The notes beneath the pieces are model-generated. The model saw only the letters and a program-made list of their open reading frames with translations. It did not search any database and was not told the DNA's origin. This document shows, piece by piece, positions 42,630 through 53,868 of a DNA stretch of 64,000 nt. This DNA comes from Proteobacteria bacterium SG_bin6 (GTDB lineage: Bacteria; Pseudomonadota; Alphaproteobacteria; Sphingomonadales; Sphingomonadaceae), in assembly GCA_002083435.1 (NCBI GenBank), contig LWDJ01000027.1, forward strand, positions 34,633 to 98,632, written 5' to 3'. Position numbers and translations under genes: made by a program. Position 1 is the first letter of the stretch. Each line of letters opens with the position of its first letter.

Positions 42630-44021
42630 ATGGCCGGGTTGCTACGCAAGAAATCGATCGAAGCAGGGGCAGAGCACCAGGCGCTCGCGCGCACGCTCGG
42701 CTGGCCGCATCTCGTGGCGCTGGGTGTCGGCGCGATCGTCGGCACCGGGATTCTCACGCTGATCGGGGTCGGCGCCGGGCTCGCGGGGCCGGCGGTGATC
42801 CTGAGCTTCGTGATCGCCGGCGCGATCTGCGCCTGCGCCGCGCTTGCCTATGCAGAGCTTGCAACGATGATCCCCGCCTCGGGCAGCGCCTATACCTACA
42901 GCTATGTCGTGCTGGGGGAGATCATCGCCTGGGTGATCGGCTGGAGCCTGATCCTCGAATATTCGCTGGTCGTCTCGACCGTGGCGGTCGGCTGGTCGGG
43001 CCATGCCGCGCCTTTGCTCGAACGCCTGGTCGGCTTTCCGGCGGTGCTCGCGAACGGGCCGGAGGCGGGGGGCATCGTCAACCTGCCGGCGATCTTCATC
43101 ATCGCGGTGGTCGCTGGGCTGCTGATGCTCGGCACGCGCGAGAGCGCGACCCTGAACGCGGTCCTGGTGATCGTGAAGCTGGTGGCGCTCGCGGTGTTCG
43201 TCGCGGTGGCGCTGCCTTATTTCGATCGCGCCAATCTGGAGCCGTTCATGCCGTTCGGCTTCGCCAAGGCGGCGCAGGGCGGCGCCGAGCGCGGGGTGAT
43301 GGCGGCGGCGGCGATCATCTTCTTCGCCTTTTACGGCTTCGACGCGATCTCGACTGCTGCGGAGGAAACCAAGAATCCCGGGCGCGACCTGGCGATTGGC
43401 ATCGTCGGATCGATGTTCGCCTGTGTCGCGATCTACATGCTGGTCGCGGTCGCGGCGGTGGGGGCGCTCAGCTACGCCAAATTCGCCGCGAGCGCCGAGC
43501 CGCTGGCGCTGATCCTGCGCGGGGTCGGCCAGCCGGAGGCGGCGACGTTTCTGGAAGCGAGCGCGGTGATCGCGCTGCCCACGGTGCTGCTCGCCTTCCT
43601 CTACGGCCAGAGCCGCATCTTCTTCACGATGGCGCGCGACGGGCTGCTGCCCCAGGGCCTCGCCAAGGTTTCCGCGCGGGGGACGCCGGCACGGATCACG
43701 GCGGTGACGGCGCTCATCGTGAGCGTGATCGCCGGGCTGCTGCCGCTGGGCGAGATCGCCGCACTTGCCAATGCGGGGACGCTCGCGGCGTTCGTCGCGG
43801 TGTGCGTCTGCCTGATCGTGCTGCGGCTGCGCGCGCGCGATGCCGAACGCCGCTTCCGTGCGCCGCTGGGCGTGCCGGTGGCGGCTGCGGGGGTGCTGGG
43901 GTGCGTCTATCTGTTCTTCAGCCTGCCGAGCAAGACGCAGGCCTGGTTCCTGCTGTGGAATCTGGGCGGGCTGGTGGTCTACTTCCTCTACGCGCGCCGG
44001 CGGGCGGTAGCGGGACGGTAG
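42630..44021 (+). CDS. APC-superfamily amino acid permease
   Basis: Inner-membrane transporter of 463 residues with about 12 hydrophobic helices. The first helix has the APC signature GVGAIVGTGIL, helix 3 carries AYAELATMIPASGSAYTYSY, and helix 6 has FFAFYGFDAISTAAEE. It resembles the cationic amino-acid transporter group. It is divergent from ivd across a 89-bp gap, so it could import branched-chain or other amino acids for the same pathway, but the substrate is not shown. ATG 42630 has AGAGGGG upstream. Confidence 0.88.
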   Translation: MAGLLRKKSIEAGAEHQALARTLGWPHLVALGVGAIVGTGILTLIGVGAGLAGPAVILSFVIAGAICACAALAYAELATMIPASGSAYTYSYVVLGEIIAWVIGWSLILEYSLVVSTVAVGWSGHAAPLLERLVGFPAVLANGPEAGGIVNLPAIFIIAVVAGLLMLGTRESATLNAVLVIVKLVALAVFVAVALPYFDRANLEPFMPFGFAKAAQGGAERGVMAAAAIIFFAFYGFDAISTAAEETKNPGRDLAIGIVGSMFACVAIYMLVAVAAVGALSYAKFAASAEPLALILRGVGQPEAATFLEASAVIALPTVLLAFLYGQSRIFFTMARDGLLPQGLAKVSARGTPARITAVTALIVSVIAGLLPLGEIAALANAGTLAAFVAVCVCLIVLRLRARDAERRFRAPLGVPVAAAGVLGCVYLFFSLPSKTQAWFLLWNLGGLVVYFLYARRRAVAGR

Positions 44022-44060
44022 AGCCCTCCCCAACGCTGGCCTTCGCCGGGGAAGGGGAAC

Positions 44061-44302
44061 TTACGAGGTCCGCAATCGCCCCCGCGCGAGCGTCGCGAGG
44101 CCGATCAGCATCCACACGACGTTTAGCGCGGTCGAGGGGATCGCGCCGTGCCAGCCGCTATTGACGACAAAACCGGCGGCGCCGACCACGTTCATCCATT
44201 GAAAGGCGGGCGACTGGCCCGACAGACGCCCCACCGAAACCAGCAGATAGGCGGCGAGAATCGTCGCCGCCCCCGCCCACCCGATGGCTTCGATCGCCCA
44301 GG

Positions 44303-44306
<4 letters not shown>
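44061..44306 (-). CDS. CBU_0592-like small membrane protein
   Basis: Protein of 81 residues, almost all membrane helix: AIGWAGAATILAAYLLVSVG, FQWMNVVGAAGFVVNSG and ALNVVWMLIGLATLA, the pattern of the CBU_0592 family (function unknown). The GTG start overlaps the acnA stop (GTGA), so it is translationally coupled to acnA. It ends close to the convergent permease gene. Confidence 0.78.
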
Positions 44307-46975
<2,669 letters not shown>

Positions 46976-47116
46976 GGGGCGTCCTTTCCAACAGAGGCGC
47001 AGGCGCACGCGGCGCCGAGGAATGTGCCAGCGATTGGCCAAGCTGGCGCGCGATTGCAAGGGGGGAGGGGGGTACGGGTGTCGCTATGGGGGCAGGAATG
47101 TGAAAGGGGAAGGGCT

Positions 47117-47159
47117 GCCTGTCGTTGCAGCGGCCACCGCGACCGCCGCAACGACAGGC
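47117..47159. repeat. Inverted repeat with 12-bp perfect arms
   Basis: GCCTGTCGTTGC (47117-47128) pairs with GCAACGACAGGC (47148-47159). The 19-nt interior GCGGCCACCGCGACCGC can fold again. It is next to a second palindromic element, so it could be a terminator of the ligase gene or part of a REP-like cluster. Confidence 0.6.
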
Positions 47160-47180
47160 GGCCCCAAAGCATAGCATCAC

Positions 47181-47264
47181 CGTCGCCCCGTGCTTGACAC
47201 GGGGCTCGGTCGCCTTGGACGCGCGGAAAAGAGAGCCAAGCCCCGTGTCAAGCACGGGGCGACG
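47181..47264. repeat. Paired palindromic element, 26-bp perfect inverted arms
   Basis: The left arm 47181-47206 and right arm 47239-47264 are perfect reverse complements. Each arm is itself a hairpin (CCCCGTG/CACGGGG with a CTTGA loop). This head-to-head pair of REP units is the BIME pattern. The core GTCGCCCCG is shared with the hairpin at 41347-41372. Confidence 0.75.
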
Positions 47265-47326
47265 CTAAGTTGAGCGGGAGCTTGAACAGGCCAAGGAACA
47301 AAGCGCTGCGGCGCCCTTATGGAGAC

Positions 47327-49006
47327 TCACCCCGCCGCCAACACTTCCGCGATCAAATCCTTGCGGCTAAGCTTGCCGATCATCGTCTTGGGCATCGTCA
47401 GCCGCACGACCACGTCATCCACCCGTTCATGCTTGCCGAGCTGCGGGTTGAGCCAGTCGCGCAACTCGGCGCCATCGGCTTTGGCGCCTTCGTTCAGTGT
47501 CACATAAGCGCGCGGCTGTTCGCCGCGATAGGGATCGGGGACGCCGATCACCAGCGCTTCCTTTACCGCGGGGTGCTTGTAGAGCACGTCCTCGATCTGG
47601 CTGGGGAACACCTTGAACCCGCCGACCGCGATCATGTCCTTCAGCCGGTCGACGATCGCGACGAAGCCGTCGGCGTCGATCTGGCCGACATCGCCGGTGC
47701 GCAGCCAGCGCCGCCCTTCGGCATCGGTGACGAACACGCCCTCATCGGCGTCGGGACGGTTCCAATAGCCCTTCATGATCTGCGGCCCGGCGATCACGAT
47801 CTCGCCCGGCTCGCCTGCCGGGGCGGGGCGGCTGGGGTCTTCCTTGTCGACCAGGCGGATGTCAGTCGCGGGGAGGGGTTGGCCGATGGTGCCGGGTTTG
47901 CCCGCCGCCTCATAGGGATTGGCCGAGACCACGCCCGAACTTTCGGACAGGCCATAGCCTTCGATCAGCGTCGCGCCCGTCGCCGCCTCGAACTTGGCCT
48001 TCAGCTCGGCCGGCAGCGGTGCGCCGCCCGAGATGCAGACGCGCAGCTTCGAGAAATCGGTCTTGCCCAGCGCCGGATGATCGAGCAGCGCCTGGTACAT
48101 GGTCGGCACGCCGGGGATCGCGGTGATCTTCGCGCGCGACACCGCCTCCAGCGCCTGTTGCGCGTTGAAGCGGGGGAGCATCACGATGCAGCCGCCATTC
48201 ACCACGGTGCGATTGAGCACGCAGGTATTGGCGAACACATGGAACAGCGGCAGCACGCCCAGGATGCGGTCCTCCTGGCCCGGGTGCGGATCGATCGCGT
48301 TCACCTGGCGGGCATTGGCGGACAGATTCTGGTGCGTGAGCATCGCTCCCTTGGGGGTGCCGGTTGTGCCGCCAGTATATTGGATCAGCGCGACATCGGT
48401 TTCGGGCGCGATATCGGGCTTGTTGAAGCGGCCGCGATTATGGATCAGTTGCGAAAACGCCATGATCCGCGGATCATTCGGCCTCGCCGCGACCTCGCTT
48501 TGCTTGAACCAGCGGTAGAGGATCGACTTGCCCGTCGGCAGCGCGCCCGCGACCGAGCCGACCACCAGCCGTTCGAGTTCGGACTGGTCAAGCACCTTGA
48601 GCGCGGTTGGCAACAGCGCCTTGGCGGAGAGCGTGAACAGCAGCCGCGTACCCGAGTCCGCCACCTGGTGCGCCAGTTCCGCGACGGTATAGAGCGGCGA
48701 GAAGTTCACCACCGTCGCGCCCAGTTTCAGGATGCCGTAATAGGCGGCCAGATAGTGCGGCACATTGGGCAGGAACAGACCGATCCGGTCGCCCTTGCCA
48801 TAGCCAAGGGCCGCGAGCCCCGCCGCGACCCGGTTCGCGCCATCAAGCGTTTCGGCATAGCTGTAATGCCGGCCAAGAAAGTCGATCAGCGGCTTCTGCC
48901 CGCCTTTCGCGGCGGCATCGTCGAACAGGGCCGGCATCGAGAGCGGCGGGTAGTCGGAGGTCCAGGGCGAGGGGTGCCGATAAGCGGTGCGCCAGATACT
49001 ATCCAT
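47327..49006 (-). CDS. fadD: Long-chain fatty acid-CoA ligase
   Basis: AMP-forming acyl-CoA synthetase of 559 residues that activates fatty acids for beta-oxidation. The ATP loop is YTGGTTGTPKGAM, then GYGLSESSGV and the hinge GEIVIAGPQIMKGYWN with LRTGDVGQIDADGF. The C-terminal catalytic Lys is in MPKTMIGKLSRKDL. ATG 49006 gives DSIWRTAYRHPSPW as N-terminus. Exact chain-length preference cannot be read from sequence; fadD is used in the broad sense. Confidence 0.88.
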   Translation of the reverse strand: MDSIWRTAYRHPSPWTSDYPPLSMPALFDDAAAKGGQKPLIDFLGRHYSYAETLDGANRVAAGLAALGYGKGDRIGLFLPNVPHYLAAYYGILKLGATVVNFSPLYTVAELAHQVADSGTRLLFTLSAKALLPTALKVLDQSELERLVVGSVAGALPTGKSILYRWFKQSEVAARPNDPRIMAFSQLIHNRGRFNKPDIAPETDVALIQYTGGTTGTPKGAMLTHQNLSANARQVNAIDPHPGQEDRILGVLPLFHVFANTCVLNRTVVNGGCIVMLPRFNAQQALEAVSRAKITAIPGVPTMYQALLDHPALGKTDFSKLRVCISGGAPLPAELKAKFEAATGATLIEGYGLSESSGVVSANPYEAAGKPGTIGQPLPATDIRLVDKEDPSRPAPAGEPGEIVIAGPQIMKGYWNRPDADEGVFVTDAEGRRWLRTGDVGQIDADGFVAIVDRLKDMIAVGGFKVFPSQIEDVLYKHPAVKEALVIGVPDPYRGEQPRAYVTLNEGAKADGAELRDWLNPQLGKHERVDDVVVRLTMPKTMIGKLSRKDLIAEVLAAG

Positions 49007-49047
49007 GACGCTATCGTAAGGTGCGCACGCAGCCCGGCGCAAGGGCG

Positions 49048-49242
49048 CTAGTTGAGCCGCTTGCTCCAGGTGACGAGCAGCGAGACGCACATCACGCCGA
49101 GATCGACCGCGGCTTGCACGCGCGCCGGCGACTGATCGCTCGACTCATGGGTGAGGATACGGATGTCGGCGGACGGGTGGCGCACGGCGAGCACAAGCAA
49201 CGCTAGACCGGCAATTGCCACCAAACCACGACGCGAGCGCAT
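49048..49242 (-). CDS. Small membrane protein of unknown function (64 residues)
   Basis: Short gene between the acyl-CoA ligase and clpA. ATG 49242 has a strong GGAGG 7 nt upstream, which is the best evidence for it. Basic start (MRSRRG), one membrane helix (LVAIAGLALLVLAV), a polar middle (HESSDQSPARVQ) and a second moderately hydrophobic segment (AVDLGVMCVSLLV) ending WSKRLN. No family recognised. It lies 41 bp ahead of the ligase start on the same strand, so they may be co-transcribed. Confidence 0.6.
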   Translation of the reverse strand: MRSRRGLVAIAGLALLVLAVRHPSADIRILTHESSDQSPARVQAAVDLGVMCVSLLVTWSKRLN

Positions 49243-49284
49243 GGTCCACCTCCGCTCCCTTTCATCGCTAATCAGGGTTAAAAA

Positions 49285-49322
49285 GGCAAGGGCGGAGCGA
49301 TGGTATTCGCTCCGCCCTTGCC
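49285..49322 (-). terminator. Intrinsic terminator of clpA
   Basis: Perfect 16-bp stem (49285-49300 with 49307-49322) and a 6-nt loop, beginning 20 nt past the clpA stop codon. On the minus strand the stem is followed by TTTTTAACCC, the T-tract of a classical rho-independent terminator. The strongest terminator in the window. Confidence 0.9.
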
Positions 49323-49342
49323 GATTTTCCCTGTGCCGGCGC

Positions 49343-51655
49343 TTACTTGGCTTCGGCGGCTTCGGGCTTTTTCTTCTTCGGCTTCTTGGGCGCGGCCGGC
49401 TCGATCTCGAAGCTGAGGGCATCGTCCTTCAGCTTCACCGTCACCTCGCCGCCGTGGACGAGCTTGCCGAACAGCAGTTCCTCGGCGAGCGGCTGCTTGA
49501 CCTTCTCCTGGATCAGCCGCCCCATCGGCCGCGCGCCATAGAGCTTGTCATAGCCCTTGTCGGTCAACCACTTGCGCGCACCATCGTCCAGCTTGATGTG
49601 GACACCCCGATCCGCCAGCTGCAACTCCAGCTGGAGCACGAACTTGTCGACCACCCGCGCGACCACTTCCGGCGGCAGATAACCGAACGGCACGATCGCA
49701 TCGAGCCGGTTGCGGAACTCCGGCGTGAACATCCGCTGCACCGCCTGCTCGTCCTCACCCTCGCGGGTGAGATTGCCGAAGCCGAGAGTCTCACGCGCCA
49801 TGTCGGCGGCGCCGGCATTGGTCGTCATGATGATGATCGCGTTGCGGAAATCGACCGTCTTGCCGTGGTGGTCGGTCAGCTTGCCATTGTCCATCACCTG
49901 CAACAGGATGTTGAACAGATCGGGGTGGGCCTTCTCGATCTCGTCGAGCAGCAGCACCGAATGCGGGTTCTGGTCAACCGCGTCGGTCAGCAGCCCGCCC
50001 TGATCATAGCCGACATAGCCCGGAGGCGCGCCGATCAGCCGGCTGACCGAGTGGCGCTCCATATATTCGCTCATGTCGAAACGCTGGAGCGGGATGCCGA
50101 GGATCGAGGCGAGCTGGCGCGCGACCTCGGTCTTGCCGACGCCCGTCGGGCCGGTGAACAGGTAATTGCCGATGGGCTTATCGGGATCGCGCAGGCCCGC
50201 GCGCGACAGCTTGATCGCCGAGGCGAGCTTTTCGATCGCGGCATTCTGGCCGAACACCACGCGCTTAAGATCGGTTTCGAGCGAGGCAAGCGCCTTGGTA
50301 TCGTCCTTCGACACGCTCTTGGGCGGGATGCGCGCCATTGTCGCGATCACCGCCTCGATCTCCTTGGCGGTGATCGTCTTCTTGCGCTTGGCGGGCGGCA
50401 CCAGCATCTGCATCGCGCCGACTTCGTCGATCACGTCGATCGCCTTGTCGGGCAGCTTGCGATCGTTGATGTAGCGCGCCGAGAGTTCCACCGCCGATTT
50501 GATCGCGTCGGGCGTGTACTTCACCGAATGGTGATCCTCGAACGCCGTGCGCAGCCCCGCGAGGATCTTCACCGTATCCTCGATCGAGGGCTCGTTGACG
50601 TCGATCTTCTGGAAGCGGCGCAGCAGCGCCCGGTCCTTCTCGAAATGGTTGCGGAATTCCTTGTAGGTCGTTGAACCAATACAACGGATCGTCCCGCCCG
50701 ACAGCGCGGGCTTGAGCAGGTTCGAGGCATCCATCGCCCCGCCGCTGGTGGCGCCCGCGCCGATCACGGTGTGGATCTCGTCGATGAACAGGATCGCGTG
50801 GGGCAGCTTCTCCAGCTCGTTGACGACCGCTTTCAGCCGCTCCTCGAAATCGCCGCGATAACGCGTGCCGGCGAGCAGCGCGCCCATGTCGAGCGAATAA
50901 ATGACGGCGGGCTTCAGCACATCGGGAACGTCGCCCTCGATGATCTTGCGCGCCAGACCTTCGGCGATCGCCGTTTTCCCGACGCCCGGGTCACCCACGT
51001 AAAGCGGGTTGTTCTTCGAGCGGCGGCGAAGGATTTGCACGGTGCGATCGACCTCGGCCGCGCGGCCGATCAGCGGATCGACCTTGCCCTTCTTGGCCTT
51101 TTCGTTGAGGTCGACGGTGAACTGCTTGAGCGCGCTTTCGCCCTTGCCGCTCTTGGCCTCGGCCTTGGGCTTTTCCTCCTCGGCGCCCTTGGCCTGGGCG
51201 GGCTCGGCGGGGGTGCCGCCCTTGCCGACGCCGTGGCTGATATAGCTGACAGCATCAAGGCGGCTCATATCCTGCTGCTGCAGGAAATAGACGGCATAGC
51301 TCTCGCGCTCGCTGAACAGGGCGACGAGCACGTTGGCGCCGGTCACCTCATCGCGGCCCGAGCTTTGCACGTGCAAGATCGCGCGCTGGACGACGCGCTG
51401 GAAACCGCTGGTGGGCGACGGATCGGTCGCCTGCTGCACCTTCAGCGCCTCGAGTTCGGTATCGAGGTAGTGCGCGACGGTGCGCTTTAGGTCGCTCAGG
51501 TCGACGCCGCAGGCGGCCATCACCTTGCTGGCATGTTCGTCGTCGATCAGCGCGAGCAGCAGATGTTCGAGCGTCGCATATTCGTGGCGGCGCGAGGAGG
51601 CGGCCTCGAGCGCCTTGTGGAGGGTGGATTCGAGAGCGGAGGCGAAGGACGGCAT
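49343..51655 (-). CDS. clpA: ATP-dependent Clp protease ATP-binding subunit ClpA
   Basis: AAA+ unfoldase feeding ClpP; 770 residues. The N-domain (SALESTLHKALEAASSRRHEYATLEHLLLAL in parts) binds adaptors such as ClpS. Two AAA+ modules have Walker A GDPGVGKT and GPTGVGKT, and the ClpP-binding loop region follows FGNLTREGEDE. A Lys/Pro-rich tail (KKPKKKKPEAAEAK) ends the protein. ATG 51655 has AGGAG 6 nt upstream. clpS, often just upstream of clpA, is not there. Confidence 0.95.
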   Translation of the reverse strand: MPSFASALESTLHKALEAASSRRHEYATLEHLLLALIDDEHASKVMAACGVDLSDLKRTVAHYLDTELEALKVQQATDPSPTSGFQRVVQRAILHVQSSGRDEVTGANVLVALFSERESYAVYFLQQQDMSRLDAVSYISHGVGKGGTPAEPAQAKGAEEEKPKAEAKSGKGESALKQFTVDLNEKAKKGKVDPLIGRAAEVDRTVQILRRRSKNNPLYVGDPGVGKTAIAEGLARKIIEGDVPDVLKPAVIYSLDMGALLAGTRYRGDFEERLKAVVNELEKLPHAILFIDEIHTVIGAGATSGGAMDASNLLKPALSGGTIRCIGSTTYKEFRNHFEKDRALLRRFQKIDVNEPSIEDTVKILAGLRTAFEDHHSVKYTPDAIKSAVELSARYINDRKLPDKAIDVIDEVGAMQMLVPPAKRKKTITAKEIEAVIATMARIPPKSVSKDDTKALASLETDLKRVVFGQNAAIEKLASAIKLSRAGLRDPDKPIGNYLFTGPTGVGKTEVARQLASILGIPLQRFDMSEYMERHSVSRLIGAPPGYVGYDQGGLLTDAVDQNPHSVLLLDEIEKAHPDLFNILLQVMDNGKLTDHHGKTVDFRNAIIIMTTNAGAADMARETLGFGNLTREGEDEQAVQRMFTPEFRNRLDAIVPFGYLPPEVVARVVDKFVLQLELQLADRGVHIKLDDGARKWLTDKGYDKLYGARPMGRLIQEKVKQPLAEELLFGKLVHGGEVTVKLKDDALSFEIEPAAPKKPKKKKPEAAEAK

Positions 51656-51771
51656 GGGTAACTCCTATCGGCCCACGGGCCGGACCGAGGCGTGGCATGT
51701 TGGGATGGCCGCACGCGCCATCAAGCTCTTGACAGAAGCGGCTGGGACGCCGGGGGCAGGCGGCGTGGTCA

Positions 51772-51972
51772 TCACCGCCGGAATAGCGCCTCGGCGCTTG
51801 CCCGATGGTGAACCGCGCGCTGCTTGTGCGCCTCGACCCGGGCGATTTCGGCCTTGAGCAGCGCGATGCGTCCGTCCAGCTCGGCGAGCGAGAACGGGTC
51901 CAGGTCTTGCCGGGCGAGCAGGGCGATCGGATCACCCGGCCGAGGCGGCGGCGCGATGTCGTCGGTGTCCAT
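51772..51972 (-). CDS. DUF1192 family protein
   Basis: Small protein of 66 residues with the DUF1192 pattern: a proline-rich N-terminus (DTDDIAPPPRPGDP), then LARQDLDPFSLAELDGRIALLKAEIARVE and a basic end. The helical part would form a coiled coil. Function unknown; the family is confined largely to alphaproteobacteria. ATG 51972 was chosen because it starts the conserved block. It precedes clpA on the same strand by 116 bp. Confidence 0.78.
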   Translation of the reverse strand: MDTDDIAPPPRPGDPIALLARQDLDPFSLAELDGRIALLKAEIARVEAHKQRAVHHRASAEALFRR

Positions 51973-52157
51973 CGGGCAAGGGTCGCGCCGATGGCCGGGC
52001 CTGTCAACGCGAAACGATGCGCCTGCGACAATTGCGTAGCGGCGGGCGCATGCGGATGCCGCCGAAAACCGGGACGATGAAGGATCACCTAACCTCCCCG
52101 GTTGACCGGCAAGACGTGGCGCCGATAAGGCAGGGCGAAGAAAAAAGGGGGCGGGCG

Positions 52158-53159
52158 ATGGCGGCACTTCCGGCGACGATGCTGGCGATCGATCCAGTGA
52201 CCCCGTGCGCCGCCGACGCGCTGGCGCCAGTCGAGCGTCCGCTACCGCACCCTGGCCCGGGCGAGGTGCTGATCCGCGTCGCCGCCGCCGGGGTCAACCG
52301 GCCCGATGTGCTGCAACGCCAGGGGCTTTATCCGATGCCACCGGGCGCGCCGTCGATCCTGGGGCTGGAGGCCGCCGGCGAGATCGTGGCGCTGGGCGAG
52401 GGGGTGGAGGGGGCGCTGCTCGGGCAGCCGGTCTGCGCGCTGCTGAGCGGCGGCGGCTATGCCGAATATACGGTTGCGCCCGCCGGCCAATGCCTGACGG
52501 TGCCGCCCGCGCTCTCGATGGTCGAAGCCGCCGCGATCCCCGAAACCCTGTTCACCGTGTGGACCAACTTGTTCGAGCGCGCCTATGCGGTGGAAGGCGA
52601 TACCGTGCTCGTCCATGGTGGCACCTCCGGCATCGGCACGATGGCGATCGCGCTGGGCGCGCTGTTCGGGCTGACGGTGATTGTCACCGCCGGCAGCGAC
52701 GCCAAATGTCAGGCGGCGCTCGATCTGGGCACGGTGCATGCAATCAATTACCGGGACGAGGATTTCGTCGCGCGGGTGCGCGAGATCACCGGCGGGCGGG
52801 GCGTCGCGGCGGTGCTTGACATGGTGGGCGGCGATTATGTCGCACGCAATCTGCAATGCCTTGCGGACGACGGCCGCCATGTGTCGATCGCGGTACAGGG
52901 CGGGGTGATGGCGACGATCCCGCTGTTCGAGGTGATGCGCCGCCGGCTGACGCTTACCGGCTCGACGCTGCGCCCGCGCGACGCGGCATTCAAGGCGCTG
53001 GTTGCCGACGAACTTGCCCATCACGTCTGGCCGCATGTCGAGGCGGGCCGGCTGAAGCCTGTGATCGACAAGGTCTTCCCGCTGTCCGAGGCCGGCGCCG
53101 CCCATGCGCGGATGGAAGCGGGCGCGCATATCGGCAAGATCGTGCTCACCACCGGCTAA
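52158..53159 (+). CDS. NAD(P)H-quinone oxidoreductase (zinc-free MDR, PIG3-like)
   Basis: Medium-chain dehydrogenase/reductase of 333 residues without the zinc ligands of alcohol dehydrogenases, typical of quinone oxidoreductases. Blocks: GVNRPDVLQRQGLYPMPPG, LGLEAAGEIVALG, ETLFTVWTNLFERA, nucleotide-binding VHGGTSGIGTMAI and TAGSDAKC. These resemble human PIG3. ATG 52158 has AAGGGG 7 nt upstream. It is divergent from the DUF1192 gene, with about 185 bp between. Confidence 0.88.
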   Translation: MAALPATMLAIDPVTPCAADALAPVERPLPHPGPGEVLIRVAAAGVNRPDVLQRQGLYPMPPGAPSILGLEAAGEIVALGEGVEGALLGQPVCALLSGGGYAEYTVAPAGQCLTVPPALSMVEAAAIPETLFTVWTNLFERAYAVEGDTVLVHGGTSGIGTMAIALGALFGLTVIVTAGSDAKCQAALDLGTVHAINYRDEDFVARVREITGGRGVAAVLDMVGGDYVARNLQCLADDGRHVSIAVQGGVMATIPLFEVMRRRLTLTGSTLRPRDAAFKALVADELAHHVWPHVEAGRLKPVIDKVFPLSEAGAAHARMEAGAHIGKIVLTTG

Positions 53160-53248
53160 TTGACGCGCTGCCCTTTTCCGATTTCGCTTCTCGCGCGTCA
53201 GGAGCGCTCATAAGATTGGGCGCGAATCGAGTTGACGGGGTAGCTCAA

Positions 53249-53866
53249 GTGTTCGCGTTGCTGACGGCGCCGGAGAACAGTATCTTCGTCGCGGCGTTCC
53301 TGTTGATGCTCTTGATCGGGGCGGTGCAACTGACCGGCCTATTCGGCGATGTCGATCTCGATACGCCCGATGATTTCGGTGATCTCGCTGTGCTGCTTGG
53401 CTGGCTTGGGCTTGGGCGCCTCCCGCTTATCGCGCTGCTGGTCGTGTTACTCACCTTGTTCGCGCTGATCGGCTTGCTCGGCCAGCAGCTGGCGCACGAC
53501 CTATTCGGCGCGCGCCAGCCGCTCTGGCTCGCGGTGCCCGCGGCGCTCGTCGCTAGCCTGCCGCTCACCGCCGGCGCGGCCAGGCTGCTAAGCCCCCTGC
53601 TGCCAGGCGACGAGACGACGGCGATCGAGCTCGACGAACTCGTCGGTAGACGCGCGGCAATTATTACTGGGCGCGCGCGCCTGGGTTCACCGGCGCGGGC
53701 GCGGGTCGAGGACCGTCATGGCCAGGCGCATTATGTGATGGTCGAGCCCAATGCGCCGACCGAGATTTTCGAAGAGGGCGAGGAGGTGCTGCTGGTGCGG
53801 CGCGAAGCGCAAGGCTTTCGCGCGATCGGCAGCGGCGCGCTGCGGCTCTCGAGTGTGGAGGTGTAA
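53249..53866 (+). CDS. yqiJ: YqiJ-like inner-membrane protein (OB-fold domain, flotillin partner)
   Basis: Protein of 205 residues with two or three N-terminal membrane helices (IFVAAFLLMLLIGAVQLTGL, LIALLVVLLTLFALIGLL, PLWLAVPAALVASL) and a C-terminal OB-fold-like domain (VGRRAAIITGRARLGSPARAR, EGEEVLLVRREAQGFRAI). This is the DUF1449/YqiJ layout found beside YqiK flotillins. GTG 53249 is the likely start, with GGGG 8 nt upstream, but a TTG at 53216 is possible. The flotillin gene begins 2 nt after its stop. Confidence 0.75.
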   Translation: MFALLTAPENSIFVAAFLLMLLIGAVQLTGLFGDVDLDTPDDFGDLAVLLGWLGLGRLPLIALLVVLLTLFALIGLLGQQLAHDLFGARQPLWLAVPAALVASLPLTAGAARLLSPLLPGDETTAIELDELVGRRAAIITGRARLGSPARARVEDRHGQAHYVMVEPNAPTEIFEEGEEVLLVRREAQGFRAIGSGALRLSSVEV

Positions 53867-53868
53867 TC

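Larger units (their letters stand above)
46976..47326. other. 351-bp gap upstream of acnA
   Basis: Non-coding interval between the end of the acyl-CoA ligase gene and acnA. It holds the repeats at 47117-47159 and 47181-47264, described separately. The acnA promoter should lie in the first 130 bp (46980-47110), but no clear -35/-10 pair is visible to me. Confidence 0.5.

Noticed and set aside
47117..47264. Repeats upstream of acnA, considered as a CRISPR array
   Set aside because: Arms are inverted, not direct, with no regular spacers and no cas genes in the window.
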